A stretch of DNA of 64,000 nucleotides from the NCBI GenBank assembly GCA_002917075.1, contig NTMA01000107.1, forward strand, positions 1 to 64,000. Direction: 5' to 3'. The position numbers and the translations under genes are program-made. Origin of the DNA: Hawksworthiomyces lignivorus. Taxonomy: Eukaryota; Ascomycota; Sordariomycetes; Ophiostomatales; Ophiostomataceae. Below are positions 12,280 to 25,422 of the stretch, one piece after another. Positions within the stretch are counted from its first letter, which is position 1, and every line of letters starts with the position of its first letter. Below the pieces are notes generated by a model, which ran no database searches, was not told the DNA's origin, and saw only the letters and a list, made by a program, of their open reading frames with translations.

Positions 12280-15200
12280 TATAGATTGGGAGCAGAGTGG
12301 GTTCGCCCATCCTTGTCGCATTTGCACCTCCCACCCACACCAACCCAAACACCACGCAGAGCACAATCTCTCTCGTCTGTCCTCACTCTTCCTTTTCACT
12401 GTTTCTAACACACCGAGCCTTTCTTTCGCCTCCTGCGAATCGTGCTAGCCACTCTCCACCAGTCGGAAATGCATTGCGGGCGGTTTGAGGTTGGTGGGTC
12501 AGAAAAGCAAAAAAGGGACGATGATAATCAGCATCTGCAGTGTAGTCTGTAGATGTATATACTATGTGACTACATATGTATTGAAGGTAGCGCAAGAACC
12601 AAACTATACCACACTAGTGCCCTTGACCTCGGGGCCGATATTATTACCAGCGAATCTTTAAAATGAAGATGAACTTTTGCAGCAGCAAATTACGAAATAC
12701 ATAATGCGCCTTTCCAAGTTCGTCTCGTCTTTATCATCTTTCTGAGCCGCATCGTCCTTTTAACTTTTGAAGCGCGGAAGATGCGGTCGGCTCAGATGGA
12801 TCGACCCTTTTCTCCCAGAGAAACGAAAAACCTGGCAGTGGTAAAACCATAGCGCAGAAGCGAGAAGAGCGAGGGAAGACGACAAAGAAGGAACAGAAGA
12901 CGCAGGAGAGGTGGGTGAGAGAGGGCGCACGGAATCTGCCTGCTCAGTTCTCAGCTGCACGATTGTCTTCAGTACCTGCACAAGCGAACGAAAGGAATGC
13001 CTATACGGAAGCCGAGGAGAACGACCGCCTGCATGTGCGCAAGTGTGTTTGCATGAAAAGGACTGAAGATGTACTCGTGCGTCTGCTTAGAAGGGGCGGA
13101 TGTACGCAGTACGTACATACGTACTCATACGGGGTAGGGGACCAGGGTGTTTGGGCAACACGAAGAAGGGGGAATGAGCTTTTTGGTTCGAAGTGGGTGG
13201 GGCTGATTTAGAGTGGGTGTGCATGTGAGCGTCCGTGTGGTGTGGTGGAAAAGAAGATCCAGAGAAGACAGAATGGAAGAAAAGAGTGGACACAGGCCAT
13301 CATGGCTTCTGCGTGGTCCGGGTGGCTCTCTCTTGGAAAAGGCTTCCAGAAGGTTTCCAGAAGGAATCCTCCTCTACTCCTCCCCCTCCTCCTCCTCTTC
13401 CCCCCTCCATCTATCTCCCCCTTCTACCTGCTGTCGCTCCCGTCGCCTACGGATATTCTTCATGATTCTTCCTTGCTTTGACCTCCTTCAGCATCTTGTC
13501 TGCCATACCCTCCTTTTCCGTTCCAATAATGCCCCTCTAGATTTCTTGGCTGGTTTGTGCCGACAGAATGGGTAAAGTGCACTTTTGTCGGCTACCATAA
13601 CGGCAAAAAGGACACCGTAGTAGAGGCAGAGTGCAGGGCGCTGGAGAGAAGGTGAAGAGGAAGAGAAAGAGATGAGACATGCAACAAAAAGATGAAGGGA
13701 GTCGGTCGGTGAGAGGCTCATCTCCAATACAGCACGCTAAGTTTGTTAAGATTGCACGCCTGTCGGCGTTGTCCGTTCTAATATTGCTATTACTGCTGCT
13801 GTGTCCCGAAAGACAATAACCCTTTTCTTTGTGGAAAGAGGAGACAGGGGAATATAGGCAATGGCGTCAAATTGGTTGACGACGTCGGGCGCATGGGCCG
13901 TAGCGCACACATTCAGAGCAAGTTACGTAGCTTGGCAAAAGCAGGGAGAACTGAACGGACAGGGCCACGACGTGAGATACGTCCTGTCGGTCCAAGGCCA
14001 ACATGGGCGATTTATTTCGTTGCGACCCACCCTTTGCAACGGCGTGTCCGTCTTCTCCATACCTGAGCATACTCCGTACATACAGCCTACACGCATCTGG
14101 CATACTTATCTCACATCCCAAATATGCTTCTTTAGGCTACTCCAATCCAAATCCCCCTTGCCTTCTGCCCCCTTGTCGGACCGGTACAGAAGGGGAGCGA
14201 GGAAGAGCGAGCGAAAAGGAGCTGCGAGACCAGAAAAGCTTCCACTCGTCTTCCATAATCCTTCCATGCATATCGAAAGAGGGGGGATGGGGCGCGCTGG
14301 CAACCCTCCACTGCCCACGGGAGACACGCATTGGTTGAATTCGTGCACAGCAGAACGAGGCTAATGCAGCATGCCGATTCACAGCCGCAAACGCAGAAGC
14401 ATCGTTTCTGGTTTGTTTATTTTCGACTATCGCTCCCTCGACGCACACAACGCCAGCAAGGCGAATTCGTACACATTCCGCGCAGATGGCGACCTACGTG
14501 GGAGTGGGGGCCAAAATGCCTCCCTTTCGCTCTTTTCTTGCTCTTATCGCAGACAGGAATAGACAGGAATCCCTCGGCTCGCACGTAGACAGGAGCAAGA
14601 AGAGACATGATGGGGTTCTAGCGAGGTCCGCTGCTGTCAGGCAACATCGACGAGGATCATGCCACACACGCAAGGCTGTTTTTTTGGGGTTTTTTTTTCT
14701 TTTGCTTTTCGATCGACCGTTTGGTCTACCGTGCTGAGGCGGATGATTTGCACAACGCACGTCTGCCTGAAAAACTGCGCACAGAGGCATCGCATCAAAT
14801 CACCTTCGCTTGTAGGATCCCGAAGCACGAGAGGGACGAACGCATGGCTTTGGCGAACGAAATATGTGTGCTCGTACATTTGGGGTGGGTAAGCTGCTCT
14901 TGTTGCGCACGAAAACGTGCTTTCGTCCCCCAGCTCGCGCACGGCATTTTGGATGTGCACAACTAGCGTAGACGTATGTGCACACAAGAACTCTCGACAA
15001 GAGTTGGGGGAGAAGGAAAAGGAGTAGGATGAGGAGGAGGTAGGCGCTTGGTCGTTGCCACGCCTGCTCCAAGAGCCGACCTATCCGTGCAGACGTAGCC
15101 AAGGTTTCAAGTGCGCCTTTGCCAATTCATCGTCAACAAAAGATCACCACCGCATCCGCCAGGCAGCGGTAAGATTTGAAAGGTCGTCCCTGGCAAGGAT

Positions 15201-18030
15201 GAGGACTTCTGCGACGATACCCAACAAATTCCCAAAAAGAAATACAATACGTGTAGTACATGCGTAGACACCGCCTTTCACCACGGCAGACACGCTGTCT
15301 AAGACACATGTGCGTTTCTTGTCATTTTGCTCGGGGTATTTGCTTCTACAGCCCCCAGTGCTTGGGTTCGGTGCCTGTATGTCTCAGAAGCACGTCGCCG
15401 AAGAGGGTTTTGAGTTTTGCTCTACGAATACGGTGAGGACTTGCAATGTCCAAGGAAGCGGACGTCGTTGCCCAACCCCGTCCCTCCTCCGCTCCTTTCG
15501 CTCCCTTGCTTCAATCGCTTTTGTGCTGAATATTCGGTATCATATCTCATCCGGCACATGAACGGTATGCCGAAGGGGCGCAGTTCCTGGATGTTATTTT
15601 TTTGTCCTTCTCTCCCTTGCTTGGAAATAGAGCCCAGCCCGGCAATTTTTTATTTTGGAAACGCATCTGCAAGATTCGCAGTTATATTTAGTTCGCTGTT
15701 GCACGAGAACAGGTGCTAGTGCACGGTACACCAAGTGCAAAATGGAAAAGGAAGCCATCACGAAGAAAACGGAAATTTAAGGCAAAAAAAAAGAAATAAA
15801 AAAGGAAAAAAGGCCTATGACAGGAATAGGCCAACCCCTTGCAGCATCCGAGCCCTGTTTTGTTTCCCCAACAAAAATGAGGAAAACGAGCGTAGCTGAG
15901 AAAGGACAGTCAATAGCTGCGCCAGAAGACGAAACAAAGAAAGAAACAAGACCACGCCTAATGCATACAGAGAGAAGAGGAGGAGGAGCTAGGCGCAGGG
16001 GTTACTTAGTGCACGAGTGACGAGAGGCTGCGTTCGTTGATCCAAAAATACTCGGCTCTGCATCCGACTAAGCGCTTGCGGAGATATCGAAAGGTAAGCT
16101 CGCGCTCTGCTCTTACCAACCTGCCCTCCTGGTAAAGCGGGCGGCAGACTCGTGCAGGTTCTTCTCTTCTATTGCTAGGGCGAGGCAGACGGAGCGATGG
16201 TGGCCAGGTCGGCTGTCTCAGAAACCGAAGAGTTCTGCAGGTTGCGCGAAGAGCGAGCATGCAGGCAAAGAGACCATTTTAGAGCAGGACAGGGGAGCTC
16301 GGGGCGTTCTCGCTCGACCAGAGCTGGATGTGCAAAAAGGTGGTGAGCTGCGTGCAGACTTTGTCCATGCGCTCGTCTAGCCTGGCGGTCGAGTCGGTGA
16401 ACCGATCCTGGGCGTGTCGTGCCCCTTCGTGCCTACCAGCCGGAACAGATCACGCCGGCAGCATATTTGAACAGCACCACGGGGAGGGTAATTGTCATTC
16501 TTGAAGAGAAGCAGATCCAGCAGAGCTCGTAGACAGGCACTCCAGCAGTGGACATATATAATAGAACAGACAAGATATAAAACAAGGAACTGCCCGCGGA
16601 AGATCATCCTCGGTGCCGATGTTTGATCCATGGGGACCGAGACCACGAGCAGCGAAGCGAAGGATGCTAAAGGACCGACCACATTCTTCGTTCCTATGGG
16701 GAAACCTTCTAGAAGGTGTTCCTTGGCGTCGATGCTATCTGTACCTATTCTCTTTTGGTTATTTCTTTTTTTTAATAAAAAAAATAGTTTATTCTTTTTG
16801 TTCTAGTGCAGCGCTTACACCAGACGCCACCAGCAGCCTTCCATATGTAGGTACAGTGCTTTCACATGCAGGATATAATGGAAAGGTACTCGTTGACCTT
16901 GCTGTCCAAGCGTTGAGTAATCTTACATGCAGCTCAATACAAGTCCCAACAGTATTAGGTAACACAGCTTGAGATGAACATCTTGAAACAAGGACAGAGA
17001 GAAAGAAAGAAGAAAGAAAAGAAGCAAAGAAGAAGAAACAGATGAGGCTAGCAGAATGCCAGAATAAACTGCAAAGATGCTTTTGGCTGCAAGTTGCAAA
17101 ATAGCAGACCAAATAGGCTAGTTCTCTCTGTTCTGCCCTCTAACATCATCCGCATCCATCAACACTGCTCATCTCCTCTCTTTCTCCTCTAGCATGTGCG
17201 GCGATGCCGAGAGTGAGGTGACAAGAGTATGCTAAATGGTAAGGGAAGAGGGGCTGAGGCAGAAATATGGGGGAGGGGAGCATTGGGGGCGTATATTTCC
17301 CTCAGATAGACTAGTCTTGGGGGCAGAGAGAGGATAAAAAAAGAGGTAGTGGTAGAGAGATAGCACCGTTGCAGCAGACTAATACGCATGGAGCGGGACG
17401 AGAAGAATACATGAGCAACTGCAGGAGAATCAATAGTTGCCTGTCCTAGAATTAGAATCAGCGTAGAAGGAAAGGCGGGGCAGAAGTCAAGAAAGTAGAT
17501 AGAGGCAATGACGATAGGAGAAAGGGGACAATAGAAGCAAAAGGATGAATCGGTAATAGGGAAATATAAGCGTTTGTTATCTGGTCTTCATCTGGTCTTG
17601 AGATCGCGATAGCTATCTCGGCTTTGGAAATGCCGCACAAAAGATCTGTGGCACCTTGGAGTTTGATATGAGAAGAGCAAAGTAAGATGAAATTGTCTCT
17701 GGATGGTATTCAAGAAAAAGCAAACGAAAGAAACAGTCCAGTTTCTTTGGAAATATCGTCATCGTAAGAAAATAATAGGCCACTGTAGCTATCCAAAGGG
17801 GCAGAACACCATATAAAAGAGAGGAGGCAATAATAAAAAGAGAGGAAAGTAAACAAAACGCCTCCCGATCCCTGTAGTCCAGAAACACAAGATAAAACAC
17901 CGATGCACATCGACCGTCGCAGCGGAAGAAGAAAAAAACGCCAGCCAAAACACCCAGACAGCCTTGCCGGCGCTCTCCAACGCCTACTTCCTGTCCTCGA
18001 GCCTTCCAGCTCTCCAGCCCTTTGCCCAGC

Positions 18031-19826
18031 CTACTTCCGGTTCCGCGTCTTCTTGTGCGGCTGTTGCTGGTCCTCCTCTTCCTCGTCGTGGCCTTTCTTC
18101 AGGTCCTCTGACAGGCCCCATTCGTCCCGGTCGTACCAGTCTTCGCCGTCTGAGAGATCCCGGTTCGGCCCGCTGTGTGCCTCGGCCTTGGACCACGAAA
18201 AGACGGTTTTGCGCAGGCGGTCCGCGCGCAGCAGGCCCTCGTGCAGCTTCTTGGTGCCGCGCGCCACCTCCTCCTGCTTCTGCACCCACAGCTGCAGCAG
18301 GCGTCGCACGTCCTCTGCCTCGTTCTCGGGCAGGCCCACGTTGGGCTGCGGGTGGGCGGAGCGCGGCGCCAGGAAGAGCGGGTGGATGAAGCCCGTACCG
18401 TCTTCGCCTTCGTCGTCGACGTCGTGGTCGACCTCTGCGGATGCCAAGACCAGCGCGCCGTTGCTGCCGCTAGCGCCATTCATCAGAGCGGTCGCATCCG
18501 GCGCGGCATCGGCCCCGAGAACGTTGTTTTCTTTCTTGCCCTTCGCGTCCGCCTCGTCAGCACCCCCGTTGGGCACAGATCGGCCTTCATCCGTCTCGGC
18601 GACCGCGTGTGGTGTCTTTTTACTCCTGTTCTTCGGTCCATCCACAGCGGCGGCGGCGTCGGCGACGTCTGGCATGTCTGTGTCCTTGTCGTCTGTGCTC
18701 TGATTTCCTTGTGAAGCTGACGACGGTGGCTCGCCACCATTTATTTGTTTCTGCGCCGTAGCTGCCGCCTCCCCCCCGAGCTGGGCGGCGGCTAGGCGCG
18801 CCACAAAGGCGTCATCGAAGAGATCGACGTCGTCGGGGGTCAGCAGCAGGGAGCAGTCGACCCAGATGTGGTCGCCGCAGAACTTGGTCAGCAGCGGCTT
18901 CACCTCCCAGAGGGCGGCGTTCTCCTTGTGCATCCAGTTGCAGCCCTGGGTGGCCAGCTCGCTGAGCGCCTTGGAGGTAAACGGACGTGAGAGTGTCGGG
19001 TGCGCGGGCAGGTCAGTCACGGCAGTTAGGGGCGCAAGAATGTCTGTCGCAGTAGCGGGTTAGTATCATACGCGACAGAAAGCAAACTAGAGATTCGGTT
19101 CCGAGAGGGTGGGTGTAGATCTCCATGGCGGCGCAGGCCGCGTTGTCATCTGCAAGCGTGGGAGGTAGCGGAGCAAGGAGAAAGGGGAGAAACCCACGCT
19201 CTAAACGAATGCCTGCATACGGATTCTGCTCGGCAGCATTCGCCTCGGCCTCGTGAATGACCTCGTCGTCCTCGTCGCTGTCGACTTCGTAGCCGTCGTC
19301 GTCGACGAGGGGGGGGTTGCGGCTGATGATCTCGCGTCGGTAGCCGGCATGGTCAATCACCTGGAGAGCCGTGTGTTAGCAGCGAGCGAAAGGTAAAAAA
19401 AAACCAGAAAAGAAAAAGAAAAAGAAAAAGCAATTGAGCAGAATCTCTCGCCACGGGAAAAACCCACTTCGGTGAAGACGGTGAGGCCGTCGGCAGCCCC
19501 CAATTGACCCTCCCGAACAAAGCGCGCCCTCCGCTTTAGCTTGTTGCCGCGGTTGGTGCTTTGGTCGATCTCGGAGTCAGAGTCGGAATCTGCACAAAAT
19601 CACGTAGAATGTTAGCATCTTTCCTTCTTTCTCTCTTCTAGCCGATGTAAGAGACAGGCGAGCAAGCGACCAGTGCTCAGACCGTTTGAGCTGAAGGCAG
19701 GTTCAAGCTTCGTCAGGAGGATTGCCAGTCTTGGCAGCAGCAGAACGCACCATATGATTTCCGTTTTAGGGCTCTTCTGAGACCTAAATAGGTCTCTAGA
19801 AATAGAGCCTGGTCTCTCGATGCCAT
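18031..19826 (-). CDS. rxt2: Rxt2, subunit of the Rpd3L histone deacetylase complex
   Basis: Four exons on the minus strand: 19826-19751, 19589-19468, 19360-19198 and 19043-18031, giving 457 residues. Introns are 161, 107 and 154 nt, with donors GTGCGT, GTGGGT and GTGGGT; the last has an ACTAAC branch site. Rxt2 is part of the large Rpd3/Sin3 deacetylase complex that represses transcription (family knowledge). The RXT2_N signature covers about residues 20-165: KRKSYDSDSDSEIDQ, NRGNKLKRRARFVREGQLG, VIDHAGYRREIISRNPPL, the acidic DEDGYE-like stretch, NPYAGIRLE and LAPLTAV, then HPTLSRPFTSKALSEL and WMHKENAALWEVKPLLTKF. A low-complexity acidic middle follows, then a conserved C-terminal block with HPLFLAPRSAHPQPNVGLPE. 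It diverges from TRAPPC11, sharing a 1.0 kb upstream region. The start lies in MASRDQALFLET, matching the family N-terminus. Confidence 0.88.
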
Positions 19827-20845
19827 AGTAGGCAGCGCTGGAGCCAAGAAGCGATTGAGGAGAGGAGAAGGGAGGGTTGGAGGAGAGGGAGGAAGAGGAG
19901 GAGAGGAACAGAGGAGCGAAGAGACACGAAACCGCTTGGAGCTTAGTCGTGCGTCGAGCAAGAGCAGAACGAGCGTCGAAGAAAGGAAAGCAAAGGAAAA
20001 GGATAGAAAAGAATCACATTCGCAGCATCTCTCTTGTCGTCCTGGAACATATGAGAGGCGACTGGAGTAGTTGGTAGGTCATGGGGAAGTTCTGTAGTTA
20101 AGCGAAGAAAAGAAGAAGAGTTGACGGAGATTTCGACTTTTCCTCAGTTTCTGGCAGTTCCGCGCACAGAGGGAAAGAAAGATTAACGAGACGGACGCAC
20201 CTGCTTTCTCTCTCTAGTTCGGCGGTCCCCGCGCTGCGACGGCTTGTGATTGGCTGAGAGAGATACACAAGTGGGACGTGACCTGGTGTACATTGGGTAC
20301 AGAGACATAGGCTAAAATAATGTGAGAGAACATGTACTGCTACTTATGGTCCAGCCCCTCTCATTTACAGTGCTATTAGCTGCCGTCAAGTGCAGTCAGG
20401 GGACCCGAGTCCCACTGTAGTCGTATGTAGAATCTGTAGGGCAGTACTACCTGAGAGCCCCGCCAATCACAGGAGCTCCACGTAGGTTGGAGAACTCTCG
20501 ACCTCGACCTTTCAACGATATGGAGCATATGGGGACAGCAGCGCCCTGATCACAGCAAAGGCTCTGACCAAAAAGAAAAAACCAACGGGATTATATTGGA
20601 TCCCGAACCTTAATGAGAGGGCTTGTGTCTCCTGTGTGACTGCTACACGGCTCAAATCTGGATCAGTGCACGTATGCTCTGGTCACCACTGCTTTTCTGT
20701 CATTTCTGGAACCCTGTGTCGAGACGGCCTCGTTGACGAGCATTCCATCCTTTTTGCTTGCATAGACAGAAGAGACGGAAGAGACAGAAGAGATTGACGG
20801 AGGCGGACAGGGCGGCTAGAACCGCCTTGGGCGCACTGGGTCAAG
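19827..20845. promoter_or_regulatory. Shared divergent promoter region of rxt2 and the TRAPPC11 gene
   Basis: About 1.0 kb between two divergent start codons. The rxt2 side (19850-20010) is purine-rich on the plus strand, meaning pyrimidine-rich on the coding strand. No TATA box or named operator can be assigned. Both genes are housekeeping, so a shared nucleosome-poor region is plausible (inference). Confidence 0.45.
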
Positions 20846-23800
20846 ATGGACGAATACCCGGTTTTCAGCCTGAACCACAACATACCGCTGGTGATCACCG
20901 TCGGCCTGCCGCAAGCAGCGGAAGAAAAGGAGGTGCCGGGCACGGATGAATGGACGTTGGATCCCGAGCTCAAGGAGCAGGCCACACTGCTGCGCTCCGA
21001 GCTGCCCGTACTGGATGGTGACCATGCTGTGGAGCTCAACCGCTACATTACCGCCGGCGACATGTCAGGGCCAATGCCGCCAGGTGTCAGTCCATGGCGA
21101 GGCCGAGCAAGCTCACAGCGCTACAGATACCGCATACGGACAGCAGGAAGGGTAACTCTCACTCTCACTCTCACTCCCTCTATCTTTCTACTCTGTGCCT
21201 TGATGCTCGTGCCTTAACTCTCGTTTCTTTCTGTTTCTGTACTCTAACGGTGACAGACATATTATCTCCCCCCACGACGCTCACGACTGCCCGAGAACTT
21301 TGAGGTCGCCGAAGAGGATCAGCCGGTGGCCCTCCACTCGCCTTTTTCGCCTCTGAGCCCGTCCTGCCGCCTGTACCCCGACGGCATCATTGATGCGCGG
21401 TGGATCCAGAAGCATCAGGAGGTCGTCCCCAGCGTCTTTCTGTGCTTCTACACCCTCACCTCCGATCCGACCACGGCTACCCTGCAGGACAACAAAATAA
21501 AATCAGATATCAATCAGTTCCGGTCGGCCGTGCAGCAGTCTGGCTACAGATCACGTGTAGCTGTCGCCGTGTTTGCCAGCGAGAGCAGCGCGTCATCGGC
21601 AGACGGGATCCAAGAGCGGCTAGAGAACATCCGCAAGGGGAGCGGCGTGGATGCGAAGCTCTTCTTTGCGATACCGTCGGACGCGTCGGACGAAGAGTGG
21701 CAGCGCGTGGCGGAGAACATGCTGACCACCATGTACGCGCCGGCGATGGAGTACTACCGCGAGCTGGGGCGGCACGCGCGCAAGAAGCGCGGGCGCGGGT
21801 CGGCGCCGCAGCCGTCGGTGCCGCCAACGAGTGGGACGTCGCAGACGCTGTCGCTGGCGGGGTGGCACATCCGCTACGACGTCAAGGCGGCGGTGTGCGC
21901 CGAGTTCCGCCAGGAGACGGACGCCGCGCTGCGGCTGCTGGACCAGGCCTACGACTCGCTGCTGGCGCCGGACGTGTTCGAGGCGGTGCCCAGCTGGAGC
22001 CCGCGCTGGAACGAGGCGCGGCTGCTGGCCGACGCCCTGGCCGTGCGCGCGCTGCGCTGCCAGCTGCTGGCGGGCCAGCACACGGCCGCGGTGCGGCGGT
22101 GGGAGACGCATGCGGCGCGGATGCGCGCGCTGATGGACGCCCGGGGCCGCGGCACGCGCAACTACGGCTGGGCCGCCTGGGAGGCGCGCTGGGCCGTGGT
22201 CATGGCCGACCTGCTGGTGCGGGCGGGCGGCGTGCGCGAGCTGCGGCCCCGCGCGGGCAACCTGTATCTGCTGCCAGAGAAGGCGCTGGTGGGCGAGCGC
22301 CTGGCGCCCTGGGAGTTTCTGCACCACCCGGGCTACTGGCTGCGCCTGGCCGCGCGCCACACGCAGACCCGCCGCGCCCTGGCCCGCGCCATCCCCGAGG
22401 ACGACCGCCGCCCGCCCGACTTCTCGCCGGCGTCCCAGGTCGCCGGCCGCGCATTCGCCTACGACGACTACATGTGCCCGCCGCCCCACAAAGAGAACCC
22501 GCTGCCGGGCCACGGCGGCGTGCGGGGCGTCGTCGACCACGCTGCCGCCATCGTGGCGCTGCTGGCGCGCGCGCGCGGCGAGTTTCTGCGCCGCGGCCAG
22601 GTGCGCATCGCGGCCGAGATCGCGCTCGAGTGCGGCCGCGAGCTGGCGGGCGCCGAGCGCTGGCACGACGCCGTCGCGCTGCTGGCGCCGCTGTGGAGTG
22701 GTGAGAATGACGACGACCAGGGCGGCGGCGTCGCACCGTTCCGTGCCGAGGGCTGGTTCGGCGCCAGCGAGGAGCTCGCCTGGACCCTGCGGGCCGCCGC
22801 GCGCGCCGCCGGCCGGCCCGACCTGCTCGTCGCCGTCGACTGGGAGCTGCTGGACGCCCGCTACACGCGGCGGCCGACGTGGCACTACGACGTGGCGCGG
22901 TCCCTCGACGACGCAGAGGCGGCAGCGCCGCCGCTCATAGACGCAGACGCGGACACGGACGTAGACACAGACGAAAAACGCAGTCTCGCGGTCCGCCTGG
23001 GCGCGCCGCCGTCATTCCTCGCCGCGTCGTTTGTCTTCCGCGGCGGCGAGGGCAAGGCCGGCCAGGCCGCGCAGGCGCAGCTGACCATCCGGTCCAGCGC
23101 GATTGCCCAGGCGCCGCCCATCGTGCTGGACGAGCTGCACGTCCGCTTCCAGGGCAGCATCAAGCCGATTGTGCTGCGGCACAAGGCCGCTGCGACGTCC
23201 GCCACACGCGCCGGCGCCAGCAGCGTCTCCTATGTGCGCGTTGCCCTTGAGGAGGACGAAGACGAAGCCGACAAGGCCGCCGGCGAGGAGCGCGTCGTCG
23301 GCCTGCACGGCGCGGCCGACCTGACGCTGCCGCCGCAGGCCACGCGCGTCTGGGAGATGGCCATTCCGCTGCGCGAGGCCGGCGACGCCCGCGCCGCCGC
23401 CGCCGACCTCTTCTACAGCTGCCCGGCCTACCGCCTCGAGCTGGCCGTTCCCTTCTCGGCCGCCGCCGCCCCGCTTGGCCACCGCGGTGCCGCCTGGTAC
23501 CTGCCCGGCGCCAGCGCCCTGGTCGCCGTGGCCCGCCCTGACAGCCAGGCCATCCACATCCTGCCGCGGCCGCCCAAGCTGGACATCCGGCTGCTGCAGC
23601 AGCCACCAGAAGAGCAGCAGCAGCAGCTGGGTGAGGCAGATGCTCCCGCCGCCGCCGCTGCCGCCGCCGACGCCGCTGCGGTGACCACCATCCAGTACTA
23701 CACAAACGAAGCCATCGACCTGGCCTTTGCCGTTGCCAACGGCGAAGACGCCGACACCAGCGTCAAGCTCGACGTCCTCATGTACGGCGAGGATGCCCCC

Positions 23801-25120
23801 GGGTTCACGCTGCTGGTAGCCGGCGACGAGATCGACACGGCGCCGCCGGCCGCCGGGGTCTCACCAACGTCGCCCGGCGGCGGCGGCAGTGCGGCCAACA
23901 ACAACGACGTTGAAGACGAGGCGTCGTCGCTGCTGTCGGTGCCCCTGGGCACCGTGGCCGCCGGCGCTGCGCTGTCCGTCAACGTGCGCCTGGCGCCCGT
24001 CGCGCTGTCCACCAGCCTCGACCTGACCCTGCGCGCCGTCTACCACCTGGTGTCCGACCCGGCCACGCCCATCACCCAGGCCCGCGTCCTGCGCCTCGTC
24101 CTCAGCAATCCCTTCGAGGCCAACTACGACCTGCTGCCGCGCCTGCACCTGGACCCCTGGCCCAGCCTGTTCGACCCCACCAGCATCCTGCCCGCAGCGG
24201 CAGACGCGGCGGGGGCGGCAGGAGCGACAGCCGCTACCGACGCCGAAGAGCTCGAGCTGCAGAAGCAGGCTCTGCAGTCGCCGCGCGGCCTCGCGCAGGC
24301 CTGGGCCCTCGTCACGCGCTATGCGTCGTTTGCAGCCGAGGACCTCCGCGTCGTCGACCTGGACATTGCCGTCGCGCCTGTGCCAGGCGTCGTCTGCCGC
24401 CACACGCGGCGGCAGCCCACGGTCACCGGCACGGGCGAAAAAGAAAGCGATGCCGGCGCCGGCATTCTCTGCATGAAGCCGCAGACCATGGAAGAGGCGC
24501 AGTTCGACCTGGTGGCGCAAAAGACCAGCCTGGACCACCGCGACCCCGTCAGCCTGGACGCGTCTTTTGTCATCCGTTGGCAGCGGCTGGCGGCGACGTC
24601 GACGGCGTCCTCCACGGCGTCCTCCCCGCCGCCTATCAACACGACCACCCTGCCCATCCCGCGCCTGAGCATCTTCAGCAGCGAGCCGCGCGTGCTGGCG
24701 GCGGTGTCGTACGCGCGGCGGGGACGGCGGAGCAGCGGTGCAGGCGGCAGTACCAGCCTGCTGCGGCTGGACGTGGCCATTGAGAACGCGTCCGGCCACT
24801 TTCTGACCTTTGGCCTCAGCATGGAGCCGTCCAACGACTTTGCCTTTTCCGGTGCCAAGATGACCACCCTGCACGTGCTGCCGCTGTCGCGCCGCACGGC
24901 GTCGTACCGGCTGGTGCCGCTGGTGCGCGGCGCGTGGATCAAGCCGGGCCTCGTGGTGCGCGACAAGTACTTCCAGAAGGTGCTGCGCATCCTGCCGACC
25001 GAGGGCATGAAGCTGGACAAGGACGGGATTCTGATCTGGGTGCCGCCGGAAGACGAGGAAGAAGAGACGGAGAAGGAGGAAAACGACGCAGAAGGTGGCG
25101 AGGAGGCGGACAAGAAGTAA
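20846..25120 (+). CDS. TRAPPC11 / Foie-gras family trafficking protein
   Basis: Two exons, 20846-21151 and 21257-25120, split by a 105-nt intron (donor GTAACT, acceptor CAG) and giving 1389 residues. The join reads YRIRTAGR-TYYLPPRR, matching the conserved N-terminal block of fungal homologues. TRAPPC11 belongs to the TRAPP complex that tethers vesicles and activates Rab GTPases between ER and Golgi (family knowledge). The Foie-gras domain spans roughly residues 150-700: DGIIDARWIQKHQEVVPSVF, KIKSDINQFRSAVQQSGYRS, EYYRELGRHARKKRGRGS, then GTSQTLSLAGWHIRYDVKAA and EFRQETDAA. The C-terminal Gryzun-type part has beta-rich segments and ends with the HVLPLSRRTASYRLVPL block, then a charged acidic tail (EEEETEKEE). 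Several Ala/Gln runs (about 840-880) are low complexity. Third positions are nearly all G/C, so long shadow frames appear on both strands. Confidence 0.9.
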
Positions 25121-25422
25121 GAAAGGGACGAACCAATTATATAAAAGAAAGCATAGATCGGGTTATGCATGGATAAGCCTACATTCAACAAGATTCTGTA
25201 ATTTTTGATTTTTTTTTCCCTTTTTTTTTGGACGATATGAACGGCCATATATGTAGCATGAGAATACGTCTAAAGCCACCAAACACATCTACTAGAATCT
25301 AACACCAAGACAAGATGTATCTCTATGGCAAGGTCTATAGCACAACATGAGAAACAAAACAAAGATGATAGGTCTCTTGGATAGTAGTGAGGACGCACTG
25401 TTTTCTTTTTTCTTTTTACCAT
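25121..25422. other. Convergent 3' spacer between the TRAPPC11 and hydrolase genes
   Basis: About 300 bases of AT-rich DNA between two convergent stop codons, with T and A runs at 25204-25230. Probably overlapping 3' untranslated regions. Confidence 0.5.

Larger units (their letters stand above)
6308..18030. other. About 11.7 kb without a supportable gene, upstream of the C2H2 factor
   Basis: No frame here combines useful length, coding-type codon use and a recognisable family. The longest (167 codons at 13861-14364, 146 at 10263-10703) look random, with mixed third positions and no conserved motif. The first 1 kb is the strongly purine-rich (on +) leader and promoter side of the C2H2 gene. 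The remainder holds homopolymer runs, a degenerate AGCCAA repeat (7515-7632), five TACTCCGTA motifs (listed separately), a G-rich tract (12241-12279) and the 3' side of rxt2 from about 17 kb. Non-coding RNA or regulatory DNA is possible but cannot be shown from sequence alone. Confidence 0.5.

Noticed and set aside
13861..14364. 167-codon frame in the gene desert
   Set aside because: Mixed third positions, no motif, overlapping frames on both strands of similar length; probably chance.
21400..22885. Long overlapping frames (434 and 421 codons) inside the TRAPPC11 gene
   Set aside because: Arg/Ala/Gly-rich translations with no motif, produced by the GC-rich TRAPPC11 exon in other frames.
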